Position numbers and translations under genes: made by a program
Notes under the pieces: model-generated
What the model saw: the letters and a program-made list of their open reading frames with translations, nothing else
Databases searched by the model: none
What the model was told of the DNA's origin: nothing
Source: Rattus norvegicus
Taxonomy: Eukaryota > Chordata > Mammalia > Rodentia > Muridae
Direction of reading: 5' to 3'
Length of the DNA stretch: 64,000 nt
Assembly: GCF_036323735.1 (NCBI RefSeq)
Contig: NC_086034.1
Coordinates: forward strand, 29,334,939-29,398,938
Shown: one piece after another, positions 47,436 to 59,624 of the stretch
Layout: every line of letters starts with the position of its first letter
How positions within the stretch are numbered: position 1 is the stretch's first letter

Positions 47436-47894
47436 TGAAGACAATACATGTTGACTAGTTTTCACGTCCAGATGATGGTGGTAAAAGCTTTTGTGGAATT
47501 AAGGTCATGGTTGTAGAGTGCCTGCTCATGGGCTCTTTGCCCCCAAAACCTCCGACAGACGAGACATAACTAGGTTCCTCAGTGGACAATATCATGTCCT
47601 GTGTCTTTTCACCCAGCTTTCCGCTGAAAAGGGAAAAGGTGCTACTTTTGTTTATTGTTGCTATAATGACAGCCTGGGAGATGCTGGTGTAGAAAGAGCT
47701 CGCCATTTGTGGCCTATGTCCAGAAAACACGCATGGTTAGCTCCATCCCGGCCGCCTACACTAGCATCAGTGTTTCACCTGAGGACACAGCTCCACCTGC
47801 TGTAAGCACCCGTGCAGCAGACGCAAGGCTCAACCCCCTGGCTACTCAGGGAACAAAATCAATAGACAAATAGAATGCTACATCAGCCCAGGCA

Positions 47895-48433
47895 TGGACG
47901 CACATATCCTAGCACTGGGAAGGCTGGGACAGGACAAACACAAGTTCAAGGCCCCCTGGCCTATATGACATGACCCTGACTCAAAACAAACAGCTAATGT
48001 GGGTTTTTATTTTGTTCTTGTTTCAGTTTTTTGTTTGTTTGTTTGTTTGTTTACTTTGAAACAGGGTTTCGCTCTGTTGCCCAGGCTGGCCTGGAACTTA
48101 AAGAGATCCACAGCCTCTGTCTCCTGAGAGCTAGGATTAAAGCCGTGCACCACCACAGTTAGCAAACAAGAGTGTTATTTCAAGCATGGAAGGAAGCTGG
48201 AGGATCTGTCAGGTCATTTTACACAAGCATGTGGTACCTACCACACTGGCAATAATGCAGCCTCCCTGAATTCAATCCTTCAGTGGCTTCCGTCTCTAAC
48301 CGTCTGCACACAGAGGCCAGCAGGTGGCGCCATACCTCTTTTCTTGCCTCCTTTGTTTTCCTGGATCTTGGCAATAAAAATCTGTTCTGATTTCTGGGAC
48401 TCCGTGGCAGGATTCATAATCTTCACAGTCCTT
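47895..48433. repeat. B1-like (plus), B1 (minus), then unique sequence
   Basis: B1-like at 47895-47995. Antisense B1 at 48050-48165 (ACAGGGTTTCGCTCTGTTGCC near 48062) with a (TTTG)n tail. 48166-48433 is unique. Confidence 0.65.
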
Positions 48434-50993
48434 AAGAAACAGATGTGATAGTTCTCTAAGTCCTAGACAGAGCATTCAGACAACAAAAGGAGGTCAAGGG
48501 GATACAGATCGGAAAAGAAGAAGTCAAAATATCACTATTTGCAGATGATATGACAGTATATTTAAATGATCCCAAAAATCCCACCAGAGAACTACTAAAG
48601 CTGATAAACAACTTCAGCAAAGTGGCTGGGTATAAAATTAACTCAAATAAATCAGTAGCCTTCCTCTATACAAAAGAGAAACAAGCCGAGAAAGAAATTA
48701 GGGAAACGACACCCTTCATAATAGACCCAAATAATATAAAGTACTTCGGTGTGACTTTAACCAAGCAAGTGAAAGATCTGTATGATAAGAAGTCTCTGAA
48801 GAAAGAAACTGAAGATCTCAGCAGATGGAAAGATCTCCCATGCTCATGGATTGGCAGGATTAATACAGTAAAAATGGCTATTTTACCAAAAGTGATCTAC
48901 AAATTCAATGCAATCCCCATCAAAATACCAATCCAATTCTTCAGAGAGTTAGACAGAAGAATTTACAAATTCATCTGGAATAACAAAAAACCGAGGATAG
49001 CTAAAGCTATCCTCAACAATAAAAGGACTTCAGGGGGAATCACTATCCCTGAACTCAAGCAGTATTACAGAGCAATAGTGATAAAAACTGCATGGTATTG
49101 GTACAGAGACAGACAGATAGACCAATGGAACAGAACTGAAGACCCAGAAATGAACCCACACACCTATGGTCACTTGATTTCTGACAAAGGAGCCAAAACC
49201 ATCCAATGGAAAAAAAAGATAGCATTTTCAGCAAATGGTGCTGGTTCAACTGGAGGTCAACATGTAGAAGAATGCAGATTGATCCATGCTTATCACCCTG
49301 TACAAAGTCCAAGTGAATCAAGGACCTCCACATCAAACCAGGTACACTCAAACTAATAGAAGAAAAAGTGAGGAAGAACCTGGAACACATGGGCACTGGA
49401 GAAAATTTCCTGAACAAAACACCAATGGCTTATGCTGTAAGATCAAGAATTGACAAATGGAATCTCATAAAACTGCAAAGCTTCTGTAAGGCAAAGGACA
49501 CTGTTGTTAGGACAAAATGGTAACCAACAGATTGGGAAAAGATCTTTACCAATCCTACAACACCTAGAGGGCTTATATCCAAAATATACAAAGAACTCAA
49601 GAAGTTAGACTGCAGGGAGACAAATAACCCTATTAAAAAGTGGGGTTCAGAGCTAAACAAGGAATTCACAGCTGAGGAATGCCGAATAGCTGAGAAGCAC
49701 CTAAAGAAATGTTCAACATCTTTAGTCATCAGGGAAGTGCAAATCAAAACAACCTTGAGATTCCGCCTCACACCAGTGAGAATGGCTAAGATCAAAAACT
49801 CAGGTGACAGCAGATGCTGGGGAAGATGTGGAGAAAGAGGAACACTCCTCCATTGTTGGTGGGATTGCAGACTGGTACAACCATTCTGGAAATCAGTCTG
49901 GAGGTTCCTCAGAAAATTGGGCATTGAACTACCTGAGGACCCAGCTATAACTCTCTTGGGCATATACCCAAAAGATGCCCCAACATAAAACAAAGACACA
50001 TGCTCCACTATGTTCATAGCAGCCTTATTTATAATAACCAAAAGCTGGAAAGAACCCAGATGCCCTTCAACAGAGGAATGGGTACAGAAAATGTGGTACA
50101 TCTATACAATGGAATACTACTTAACTATCAAAAACAATGACTTTACGAAATTCACAGGCAAATGGATGGAACTGGAAAATATCCTGAGTGAGGTAACCCA
50201 ATCACAGAAAAACACACATGGTATGCACTCATTGATAAGTGGATCTTAGCCCAAATGCTTGAATTACCCTAGATGCACAAAATACATGAAACTCAAGAAG
50301 GATGACCAAAATGCAAATGCTTCACTCCTTCTTTAAAAGGGGAACAAGAATACCCTTGGGAGGGAATAGGGAGGCAAAGTTTAGAACAGAGGCTGAAGGA
50401 ACACCCATTCAGAGCCTGCCCCACATGTGGCCCATACATATACAGCCATCCAATTAGACAAGATGGATGAAGCAAAGAAGTGCAGGCTGACAGGAACTGG
50501 ATGTAGATCTCTCCTGAGAGACATACCCAGAATACAGCAAATACATAGGCGAATGCCAGCAGCAAACCACTGAACTGAGAATGGGACCCCATTGAAGGAA
50601 TCAGAGAAAGAACTGGAAGAGCTTGAAGGGGCTCGAGACCCCAAAAGTACAACAATGCCAAGCAACCAGAGCTTCCAGGGACTAAGCCACTACCTAAAGA
50701 CTATACATGGACTGACCCTGGACTCTGACCTCATAGGTAGCAATGAATATCCTAGTAAGAGCACCAGTGGAAGGGGAAGTCCTTGGTCCTGCCAAGACTG
50801 AACCCCCAGTGAACGGGATTGTTGGGGGGAGGGCAGTAATGGGGGGGAGGATGGGGAGGGGAACACCCATATAGAAGGGGAGGGGGGAGGGGGATGTTTG
50901 CCCGGAAACCGGGAAAGGGAATAACACTCGAAATGTATATAAGAAATACTCAAGTTAATAAAGATGGAGGGAAAAAAAAGAAACAGATGTGAT
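48434..50993 (+). mobile_element. 5'-truncated LINE-1 in presumed Smim31 intron 1, 16-bp target duplication
   Basis: AAGAAACAGATGTGAT occurs at 48434-48449 and 50978-50993, directly bordering an L1 body of about 2.53 kb (48450-50977). The body starts inside the ORF2 reverse transcriptase region and includes the 3'UTR with its G-rich tract (about 50822-50895) and an A tail. It is in the same orientation as the gene. Confidence 0.92.
48450..50250 (+). pseudogene. LINE-1 ORF2 C-terminal fragment
   Basis: FADDM (about 48534) through the cysteine-rich motif to the usual end near 50250, spread over several frames. The first open part (48550-49356) is followed by a frame change near 49200 (an extra A in an A run) and a stop near 49521. 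It keeps the cysteine that the 17-24 kb copy has lost. Not functional. Confidence 0.85.
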
Positions 50994-51339
50994 CCATCCA
51001 ATTTAAAAATATTAATAAGTTACAAGATGTGTGTGACCATGTTTCTCTACTGATCATGAGATTGACATTCTCCACACTCAACCCACACAATTCTGTGGGA
51101 TGGTTTTAGTGGTGAACCTCATACCCTTTCCTCTTGAATGAGCCTTGGGGTCCCCGATGCTCCCTCATATAGCCAATAAGAAGCCCACATTCTCCTGCAT
51201 GCCCTTCAAAATGAATCCTGGGCTATTTCCCAATTATCATTTTTCTTCCATCTATCCCGCATATGGAGACGCAGTTATTATCAAAATCTGCTTCAGTCTG
51301 TCTGTCTAACTAAAGGCCTGTGTTCCCTTTCTTAATGGG

Positions 51340-51915
51340 GGCTAGTGAAATGAGTCAGCAGGTAAAACATTGTACGAGACTCAAGACTCAAGTCTGAGTT
51401 CCATCCCCAGAATCCATGGAAAGATGGAAAAAGAGAACAGACACCATGAAGTTGTCCTGAGACATTCACACACATACTGTGGCACACACACACACACACA
51501 AACACACACACAGACACACACACACATAGACACAAACACACAGACACACACACAGACACACACACACAAAGACACACACACAGACACACAGACACACAGA
51601 CACACACACAAAGATACACACACAAACAGACAGACACACACATACACACAGACACACACACAAAGATACACACACAGACAGACACACACACACAGACACA
51701 CACACAAACACACACACACACCCAAAGACACACACACACACACAAAGACACACACACCCCCAAAGACACACACACACACAAACACACACACTCACACACA
51801 AACACACACTCACACACAGACACACACACACACCCAAAGACACACACACACAAACACACACACTCACACACAAACACACACTCACACACAAACACACTCA
51901 CTCACACACAAGAAC
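51340..51915 (+). repeat. B2 SINE with a ~430-bp CA/CACAGA-rich array
   Basis: Diverged B2 at 51340-51485, then CA-rich sequence to 51915 in which CACAGA, CACAAA, CCCAAAGA and CACTCA variants recur as larger blocks. Open frames here (THT repeats) are spurious. 50994-51335 is unique. Confidence 0.9.
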
Positions 51916-52526
51916 ACACACGAGAGACAGACAAACAGGCAGAGACAGAGAGACATAGACAGACAGACCAAAAGACCAACCAGAATTCTAAGCCCAGAAT
52001 TTCACCCAGTAAATGTGTTAAAATCATTTGAATACCACACTCAAAGGAACCTAAGGCCTCGGGGAAGAGACTGATGATTACTTCCTCACAGAGCAGATGA
52101 AGGGTTTGAGGTGAGTCATGGTGGCAAGATGTACCACTCTTTCTATAGGTGTCTTTAGAATTGCCCTAGGCTTTTGACAGTGTTTTAAATAGTTGGCACT
52201 TATCTAAAAGACACAGAAAGATCAGCAGCAGCTGTTCCAAGCAAGATAATGTGGCATCTGAGTGTGTGTATGTGTGTGTGCACACACGTGTGTGCATGCC
52301 TGCGCCTGTGTATACTAACGTGTGTGTGCGTGAGTTCACAGAGCCTGAGGACACTGAGTCCTCCTCTGTCACTTACTTTTTTGCTGCATGTGCACTGCAT
52401 CTCTCACTGAACCTGGAACTAGAATGTCAGCCAGCAAACTCCATTGGCCTCCTGTCTACACCCGCAATAGCACTGCTGCTATAGGTGTGTGCACAGCCAC
52501 ATTAGGCATTTTTCTTTTTTTTTTTT
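51916..52526. other. Unique sequence with a short mixed GT/CA tract
   Basis: Mixed GT/CA palindromic patch at 52262-52335. No gene seen. Confidence 0.4.
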
Positions 52527-52558
52527 TAAGATTTCTTTATTTTTAATTTTTAAATTGT

Positions 52559-52597
<39 letters not shown>

Positions 52598-53235
52598 AGA
52601 GTCAGTGCATTAGAGTGCAGATGAAGACAGAAAAGAAAGTCGGGTCCTGAAGCTGGAGTCTCAGGCAATCAAGAGTCACTCCACTAGGAATCAACAAAAT
52701 ACATACCCTTAACCACTGAGCCATCCCTCCAGCCCAGCCCCAACACGTGGCTTTTTGCAAGGATGCTGGGGTCAAAAACTCATGCGTTTTGAACTACTTA
52801 ATGTTTTGAACCTCCAGCCCTAGTGCTACAATTTTTGTTCCATTTCTTCTTAAAATGTATTTATTTAGATTTTATGTATATGAGTGTTTTGTCTCTGTGT
52901 ATTTATGTGTACCATGTGCAAACCTGGTGCCTGAGGAAGGCAGAAGAGGGTATGGGATTCCCTGGAATGAAATTGAGGACAGTTGTGAGTCACCATGTAT
53001 GTGCTGGGAACCAAATCTGGGTCCTCTGTAAGAGAAGCCAGTGCTCTTAACCACTGTGTCATCCCTTCAGCCCCCTTCTCTTGGCTTTTGTTTGTGCGCT
53101 TGTTTTGGGTTTGGCCTGGGCTGTGTTTCTTAGACAGGATTTTGGTTCTACAGACTATACTGGCCTCGGCTCATACTTAGCCTACCCTGGCCTCCCTAAT
53201 ACTGAAATAACAGCCATGAGCCACCACACCACATC
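52527..53235 (-). repeat. Two antisense B3 and one antisense B1 just before the Smim31 exon
   Basis: B3 at 52527-52736 with (CA)n 52560-52590 (ACCACTGAGCCATCCCTCC near 52714). B3 at 52850-53072 (GTGCTCTTAACCACTGTGTC near 53041). B1 at 53090-53235 (ATGAGCCACCACACCACATC near 53216). Confidence 0.75.
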
Positions 53236-53388
53236 ATACTTCATTTTCACCAATGCCAAGTACATTGTGCTGGGCACATGGGTACTTGGGTAAGTCTTAC
53301 CATGCATGTGTTTGACTCTAAAGTAAATAATTGCTGGGCCATCCGCTGGATTGCAGTGCCCTGAGCTAATGATTGTTTCCTACTGTAG

Positions 53389-53522
53389 GTGAAAACACCA
53401 TTTATCTTCCATGGAGCTGCCATTCACCAACCTGGAGGTGGCGTTCATTTTACTGGCTTTCCTCATCTTTTCCTTGTTTACTCTGGCTTCCATCTACACC
53501 AACCCGAATGAGAGGAATGAAG
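53389..53522 (+). CDS. Smim31: SMIM31 first coding exon (partial gene)
   Basis: A spliced exon with acceptor AG at 53387-53388 after a pyrimidine-rich stretch, 22 bases of 5'UTR, ATG at 53411, and donor GT at 53523-53524. It encodes 37 residues and ends one base into the next codon (phase 1). The peptide starts MELPFTNLEVAFILLAF. A hydrophobic helix at about residues 10-29 is followed by a polar stretch (TNPNERNE), as expected for a one-pass membrane micropeptide with a charged tail. I recognise the start as small integral membrane protein 31, from memory of the mammalian family; its molecular function is not known to me. The start context is weak upstream (T at -3) but has G at +4. The lysine/glutamate-rich remainder was not found before 64,000, so this is only the N-terminal part. 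Being an exon is well supported; the name slightly less so. Confidence 0.78.
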
Positions 53523-53751
53523 GTAAAAATTAAAGGGCGGGGAGGGGGGCTTCCTGGATGCTCTCTGTCTTTTCCTTCACAGTCGTCTTTCTGTGTAGCT
53601 GGATTTAGTTTTGTTTCTATTCTGCATATGAGAATGAGTCTGGCGGGTGATATGAGCATGTATGCATGTGTGTGGTTTCATTTACATGGGAAGGATCAGC
53701 ATTCGGATTCCTTAAATAGATTCCTGTCAGGCTGTGGAAATGTAACTTAGT

Positions 53752-54600
53752 CAGGGCTAGGGGTATAGGCCCAGCTGATATGGTGCCTGCCTAGCATACA
53801 GGAAGCCCTCAGAGGTGCATATTCCCAGTACAGTGGCATATCTCTCTAATCCAGTCCTCTGAAGGTGGAAGCAGGAGGACCAAGAGTTCATGATCTAGCC
53901 TGGAACACAAACTCTGTCTTAAAAATTAATTCTCATCAAAGCTCAAACATACAAAAAAAGTGCATTTTAAAACCCAACACCATGTTTTTGCCAGTAGCAA
54001 CAAATGTTAAGGTAGAAGCATGACATCTAAATGAGTGGGCTAAGTAGTCTACATCCCGCCAAGATTTATGCAGAACAAATGATAACTTAGAAGCATTTTT
54101 GGAGACCCCAAAAAATTATACATGTGTATATAAATACAACCCAAGGACATTTTACATATTTATAGGGAATAAGATAAACTCATAAACAAGATATACTTGT
54201 AGATTTTTGGTTTTGTTGGTTGTGGAGACAAGGTCTCACTAGGTAGCCTTGGCTGACCTAGAACTTATTACATAGACCAGGATGGCCTTGTACCCACAGA
54301 GTTCTTTACCCCCCAAGCCCTGAGATTAAAGGCGTGTGCCAGTATGCCTGTCTGTGTTTGTGGCAATTTGTTTTGTTATGAATTTTTACTTTTTATGTCT
54401 TTGAATGTTTTGCCAGCGTGTATGTAGGTCTGTGAACCACGTGCCTGAGAAGGTCCAAAGAGGCACTGTGCTCCCCGGAGCTGAAATTACAGACCGTTCC
54501 AGGACCCTGAATAGGGGCTCAGAACCAAGGCTAGGTCCCCTGCCCTACAAGAGCAGCAAAATTGCATTAAAACTCCCAGCTATCTCTACTACTCCTCCCC
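53752..54600. repeat. B4 (plus), B1 (minus), B3 (minus)
   Basis: B4 at 53752-53925. Antisense B1 at 54200-54360 (GATTAAAGGCGTGTGCCAG near 54324). Antisense B3 at 54380-54600. 53926-54195 and 54601-55158 are unique. Confidence 0.65.
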
Positions 54601-55157
54601 TTGTTCATGTGTCGGGGTGGGGGTGGGGTGGGGTGTAGCCCAACCTCATAGGTTGTCTTTAAGAAGTGCTGTCTATGAAATAGATTATGTTTCAGAGACC
54701 GGTAGTGGTTATATAACCAATTAGAAACACAATAGAATTCGATTAGAACGCAAAAGCCCCATTAAACGATACTCAGACGCCTGCTGACACCTAGAGTGGG
54801 AACCCTAATTGGAACCTGGTAGCCTGTTCCTGTCGCACAGATCGTTTCGACTGTATTGTTTAAAATGAGTTAGGTCGACAGAGGTAAACCAAAGCCGCAC
54901 TTACTCTACCTGGGAACAATGTGTCTTGCTCACTTAGTCGTAAGACTGGGGCTGGCACCACCTTCCTGGCATCTTGAACCAAGACTGTTTCTACATTGGT
55001 TCCTGTGATCACTTTCTTGCTCCGTGTTATGAGCCAATCCAGAAGATTGAAAATCAAATTTTTGGTCTCAGAAATCAAACGCCTAGTCAAAAATTTGAGT
55101 TTACATTTTTAAAACAAGAAAGGTAAAAACCAATAATGCCTGGTTTTATAGACCTAC

Positions 55158-55159
<2 letters not shown>

Positions 55160-55217
<58 letters not shown>

Positions 55218-55299
55218 CTTAACTACACCATCAACAGAGAGTTGATGGGCATAGAATCAAGCCAGAAGGAACATTTAGACAACCTGACCTTCAGAACTA

Positions 55300-55331
<32 letters not shown>

Positions 55332-55338
55332 AGCGTTT
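55160..55338 (+). repeat. (TG)n and (TG)n(TATG)n microsatellites
   Basis: (TG)n at 55160-55215. A second compound tract at 55302-55330. Confidence 0.95.
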
Positions 55339-55379
55339 GTATGTGTTCCAGTGTGCATACACATGCACATGTGCTTAAT

Positions 55380-55669
55380 TTTTTTATTTTATTTATTTAC
55401 TTGTTGAGGCAGGATCTTATAATGATAAAGCCTGGAACTCACTACATAGACCAGGCTGGTCTTGAACTCATAGAGATTACTTTCTACTGCCTTCTAACTA
55501 CTGTAATTAAAAGTGGGCACCACTCCCGGCTTATTTATTGTTTTTCGGAATAGCAGTTTATACTTTGAGAATTTCACGTGTGTACAACATCTTTAGATTG
55601 TATCGATTCTTCATGTTCCTCTTCAACCCCCCAACAGACATCTCTCCAACAGTCTCTCCCAGCTCTGTG

Positions 55670-55737
<68 letters not shown>

Positions 55738-55760
55738 TGCTTCTCTTCTCTTCTCTTTTC
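55380..55760. repeat. B1 (minus) and (CT)n
   Basis: Antisense B1 at 55380-55530 (GACCAGGCTGGTCTTGAACTC near 55450). (CT)n at 55672-55738. Confidence 0.85.
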
Positions 55761-56004
55761 TCCCTTTCTTTCACCACTGACTTCAGTTATACTACCCATA
55801 TGTGGATGTTTGGTCATCCAGTAGAGCACATGTTCAACTACCAGTGACAGCACCCTAAACGAAAAGTTCTTCCCCTGTTCCCAGCAGCCACGAACAATCA
55901 ACAGTGTTTCAGCTAAAGGTGGACCTCAAAAGCCAGAGCAAAACCCATCACTTTGTATGTTAAATTTAAATAAAAAAAAAAACCTAAGTGTAAAAAATAC
56001 ATTT

Positions 56005-56222
56005 TGGGGGGAATGGTGTATCCCTGTTGGTAGAGTGCTTGCTAGGAAACACTAAGTTCCACATTAATCTTCAGTGCCGCATGAACCATGTGTGTGGGTG
56101 GAACCCGTCATATCACACTACCGGAGAGGTGGAGGCTAGAAGGCCGAGGACAGCCTGAGCTTCCTAAGGGGTTTGAGACTAGCCTGTGCCTTGAGAAATA
56201 AAGAAATAGAAAAAAAAAAAAA
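56005..56222 (+). repeat. B4 SINE
   Basis: ID-like head and B1-like second half (GTTTGAGACTAGCCTGTGCC near 56171), A tail to 56222. 56223-56990 is unique with no gene seen. Confidence 0.7.
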
Positions 56223-56999
56223 ACTGCAAGCGTTCTGCTATAGGGTTATATATTCAACAATCATTTGCATCTGAGAAACCTGCAGATTCACATGTGAATC
56301 TATCCACAGTAATGTCCTTAAACCTAACCCAAGAAAGGTGGACATCTGCAAAGCATCTGTACCCAAGACACTGCACCCAGCCTTTTGTTTTAGGAAACAC
56401 CCAAGTCTCGTGTTTCACAGCAGGCTTTATCAGGAAGAACTGTGTACCCCACTCTTAGCTAAGACTCTGAGAGCTTCTGGAGGACCTCGTTTACCTGATA
56501 CAGGGCAAACAGAGGCCGCTCCAGCTTGTCTCGAGCAGTTGACACGGACTCTCACCCACTCCAGCTCTTTGTCTTACGGTTGTTTTCACTGAGATTAGAA
56601 CTGTTTGCCCTCCTGAAGCTAGCTGGAGACAGATAAATGTTTCCTGTGAAGCTAAAGGAAGGAGCATTCTCTTGATGGCAGTGGTCCCAGGAGTCAGTCA
56701 CTCACCTGTACCTCAGATACCCTTCCCTGTGCCCAGATAAAGAAAACCACCCTGCTGAGGCCAGGAAGCATTGCCTTTGGCAGGAGGCCCACAGGACACT
56801 GGGTTGACTGGAGCCAAACTCTTTATTTGTTCATTCTTTTTTATTCTCCTCTCTTTTTTTTTTCACAAAAATAGGGAATAATTCCTATGTATGATCCTCT
56901 CGAATGGGTCTGATGCAAGATCACATAGTCTTGGGTGGATAATAACTATTGCTTTTCTGGAGGGAAGAGAGGACTGTTTAGTATAAGAATCTCGCCAGG

Positions 57000-57122
57000 A
57001 AGAGGCCAGTGTGGCGCTTAAGCCTCCTGACATCAAGCCTGAAGACATGAGTTCGATCCATGGGACCCACATGGTAGGAGATGGCATATAGCTATTCATT
57101 CGCACAGTGCACACATCCACTG

Positions 57123-57171
<49 letters not shown>

Positions 57172-57294
57172 CTCTGTCTCTCTGTCTGTCTCTGTCTGTC
57201 TCTCTCTACCTCTGTCTCTTTCTCTCTGTCTCTCTGTCTCTCTCTTTGTCTCTATGTCTCTATGTCTCTGTGTCTCTGTCTCTCTCTGTCTCTG

Positions 57295-57338
<44 letters not shown>

Positions 57339-57339
57339 T
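57000..57339 (+). repeat. B2 SINE with CT-rich and (CA)n tail
   Basis: B2 at 57000-57120 (GACATGAGTTCGATCCATGGG near 57044), CT-rich 57124-57320, (CA)n 57321-57339. Confidence 0.8.
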
Positions 57340-57534
57340 AAATAAGCAATGTGTAATTTTTTAAAACTATAACTCAGTGAGTACAGAATTTAGGGACTAA
57401 AAATCCACCAGAGCCCCGCTACTCACCACAATTCATGCATCATGATTAGGGTCTCCTGGAAGAGGGAAAACAGGCAAGAACAAGATGAATCACATCCGCA
57501 TAAGAACAAGTCACATCCACAGAAAAATAAAATT

Positions 57535-57690
57535 ATTGATCTGGTAAGATGGCTCATTAATTAAAGGCTCTTGCTGTCAAGCCTATTCACTTGAGCTCAA
57601 ACCCCAGGGTCCTGACGTAGATAACATCGACTCCTGCAAGTTGTTCAGCTGTGCCGCATACTTACAAAAGCAAATAAATGTAATCAAATT
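57535..57690 (+). repeat. Diverged B2 SINE
   Basis: GGTAAGATGGCTCATTAATTA near 57543, then ACTCCTGCAAGTTGTTCAGC near 57630. 57691-58180 is unique. Confidence 0.6.
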
Positions 57691-58184
57691 TTTAGAAATT
57701 AAATGCTTCGTCTCCACTGAACCATTCCCTTGGGGAGAAAAGTCAATAACAAACAAACCAGGTAAAGCAATAAAGCACTGTGCATACCACCGAGAATGGT
57801 CTGTCTTGTGCAGATATGGTTGGTGTTAGCGTGTGCTCCAGCCAGCCCTTAGAACGCTGCCCGGGACAGAGGTGCTTCTGCAGAACTCATTACTGAAGGC
57901 CAGAGCAAATACACTCAGCTCATTTCTTTAGGCAATCTCCCTGTGTGCTTTCCAAATTCATTAGCCTGATGTATTCTTTTCCCTTCCCTCCTGATGCTTC
58001 CATAATAATACGTCATAGCTACCTAGTCTTTCAGGCCTGTCTAAATCTATGAAGCAGATAATATTATACCTAAAAATCCCCAGACATACCCACTGTAGTC
58101 CTTTACATAAAATGCCATGCCCTCACGAAGGAGCAGAAACCATCGTGGGCTGGTGTGTACACCAAGGCAGCATCTAGGATGAGC

Positions 58185-58650
58185 TAGGCTGGTGCCTGGC
58201 CCCTGTAGTCCTGACTCTAAGGAGGTAAAGACAAGATGACCCGAGTTCCAGGCTAGCCTAGGCTACATAAGACCCAATCTCAAAACAGGGGTGGGGCTGG
58301 AGAGATGAGTCTGTGGGTAAGAACACTTAGTGCTCTTGCAAGGGGACCCAAGCTTTGCTCCCAAGTGGTGACTCTGCCACCTGTAACTAATTTCAGGGAC
58401 TCTGACACCCTCTCCTGGCCCCCTCAGGCATTAGGCACATACATGGTTCAGGCACATACATGCAGGAAAACACCCATGCTCATAAAATAAAAACAGATAA
58501 GCCTTTAAAAATAATAATTAAAGGTGCATGCCTTTAATCCCAGCACTCAGGAGGCAGAGCCTGGTTTAAGGCCAGCCTGATCTACACGGCAAGTTTCAGG
58601 ACAGCCGGGGCCACACGGAGAAACCCTGTCTTGAAAAATAATAATGATAA
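58185..58650 (+). repeat. B1-like, B2 and B1 SINEs in a row
   Basis: B1-like at 58185-58285, B2 at 58290-58510, B1 at 58515-58640 (TGCCTTTAATCCCAGCACTC near 58530). All plus strand. Confidence 0.75.
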
Positions 58651-58679
58651 TAATAAATAATCATAACAAATGCATTTTT

Positions 58680-59620
58680 AAAAAGATATTATCTGAGTTA
58701 CCTATAAACACCCTCCAGTGAACTGTGTCATCCAGATCATATTAGTTCAGAACAGTACAAATCTACATAGATAAGCACTGAATGCTGACTCTCGATGTCT
58801 ATTTGATGACCCATCTACAGCATTCGCAGGCAATATGCTCATGAACTATACATTCTAACCTCAAATAAAATAGAAGTAGCATGGATGTATGTGCTTGACA
58901 GAAGAAATCATGTAATGAATGCCAGAGTCAAATGCAGATGGGTTTGGAGGTTGGATCTCACCAAGTGATGGAGGATTCACCCAGAGTGCACAGGGGCCCT
59001 GCAGATCATGAAAAGCATCTCTGCACAGATAGGTTTGTAGATTCCTGTTCTCGGTGTTATCCAGAGCACTGTGTATTTTCTTGAGTCATAAAGAACCTTT
59101 TCCATCTGTTTCTAGCCCTGGTTTTCCAAAGCTCATGCTGCAAAGCTGCAGCGTCAGTTTAGAAGAGACTAGAGTAATGGCAGGTGTCGTCCTCCTTAGA
59201 GACTAACCCGCCGGGTACCAGGCAGCAGCCATTTCCTGCCTGGGTTATATTGCCATCCACCTGCCTTTGAAAGCTGTCTTGTCTAACAAGCAGCAGGAAG
59301 TGATAAATTGTAAGTGACCCAGGAAGGAATTATAAGGATATTCAAGGTAAATAATGATCGTCCATCAAAGGTGTGTGCACAGCCTCCTGACAAACAGGAA
59401 CCGCCCACATCCCCATGCCAGACACTCCCTTCCATGGAAGCTGTGGGAACCAGGAAGGGAGCCTTTGTGACTTCATCCATGAAGCTCAGAACACCAGATG
59501 AGCAAGGAAGCCAGAAGCTGAGGGCCATGGGTCACCAACTCAGATTAAGAGAAAACTTAAATTATCTTAGAATTCTTGAGCTGGGATTGAAAGCTTTGCA
59601 TACATTAAGAATTCACCTAA
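58680..59620. other. Unique, non-repeat sequence
   Basis: The longest repeat-free stretch near the Smim31 exon. An open frame at 59314-59688 is not recognised and runs into a B1, so it is not called as a gene. Confidence 0.4.
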
Positions 59621-59624
59621 AGCC

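Noticed and set aside
46546..47458. Cys/Val/Tyr-rich frames at 46.5-47.5 kb
   Set aside because: Translation of the TG/TATG tract; spurious.
51370..52074. Long frame of THT-type repeats (and VCV-type frames on the other strand)
   Set aside because: Read-through of a CA-rich array; no unique protein sequence.
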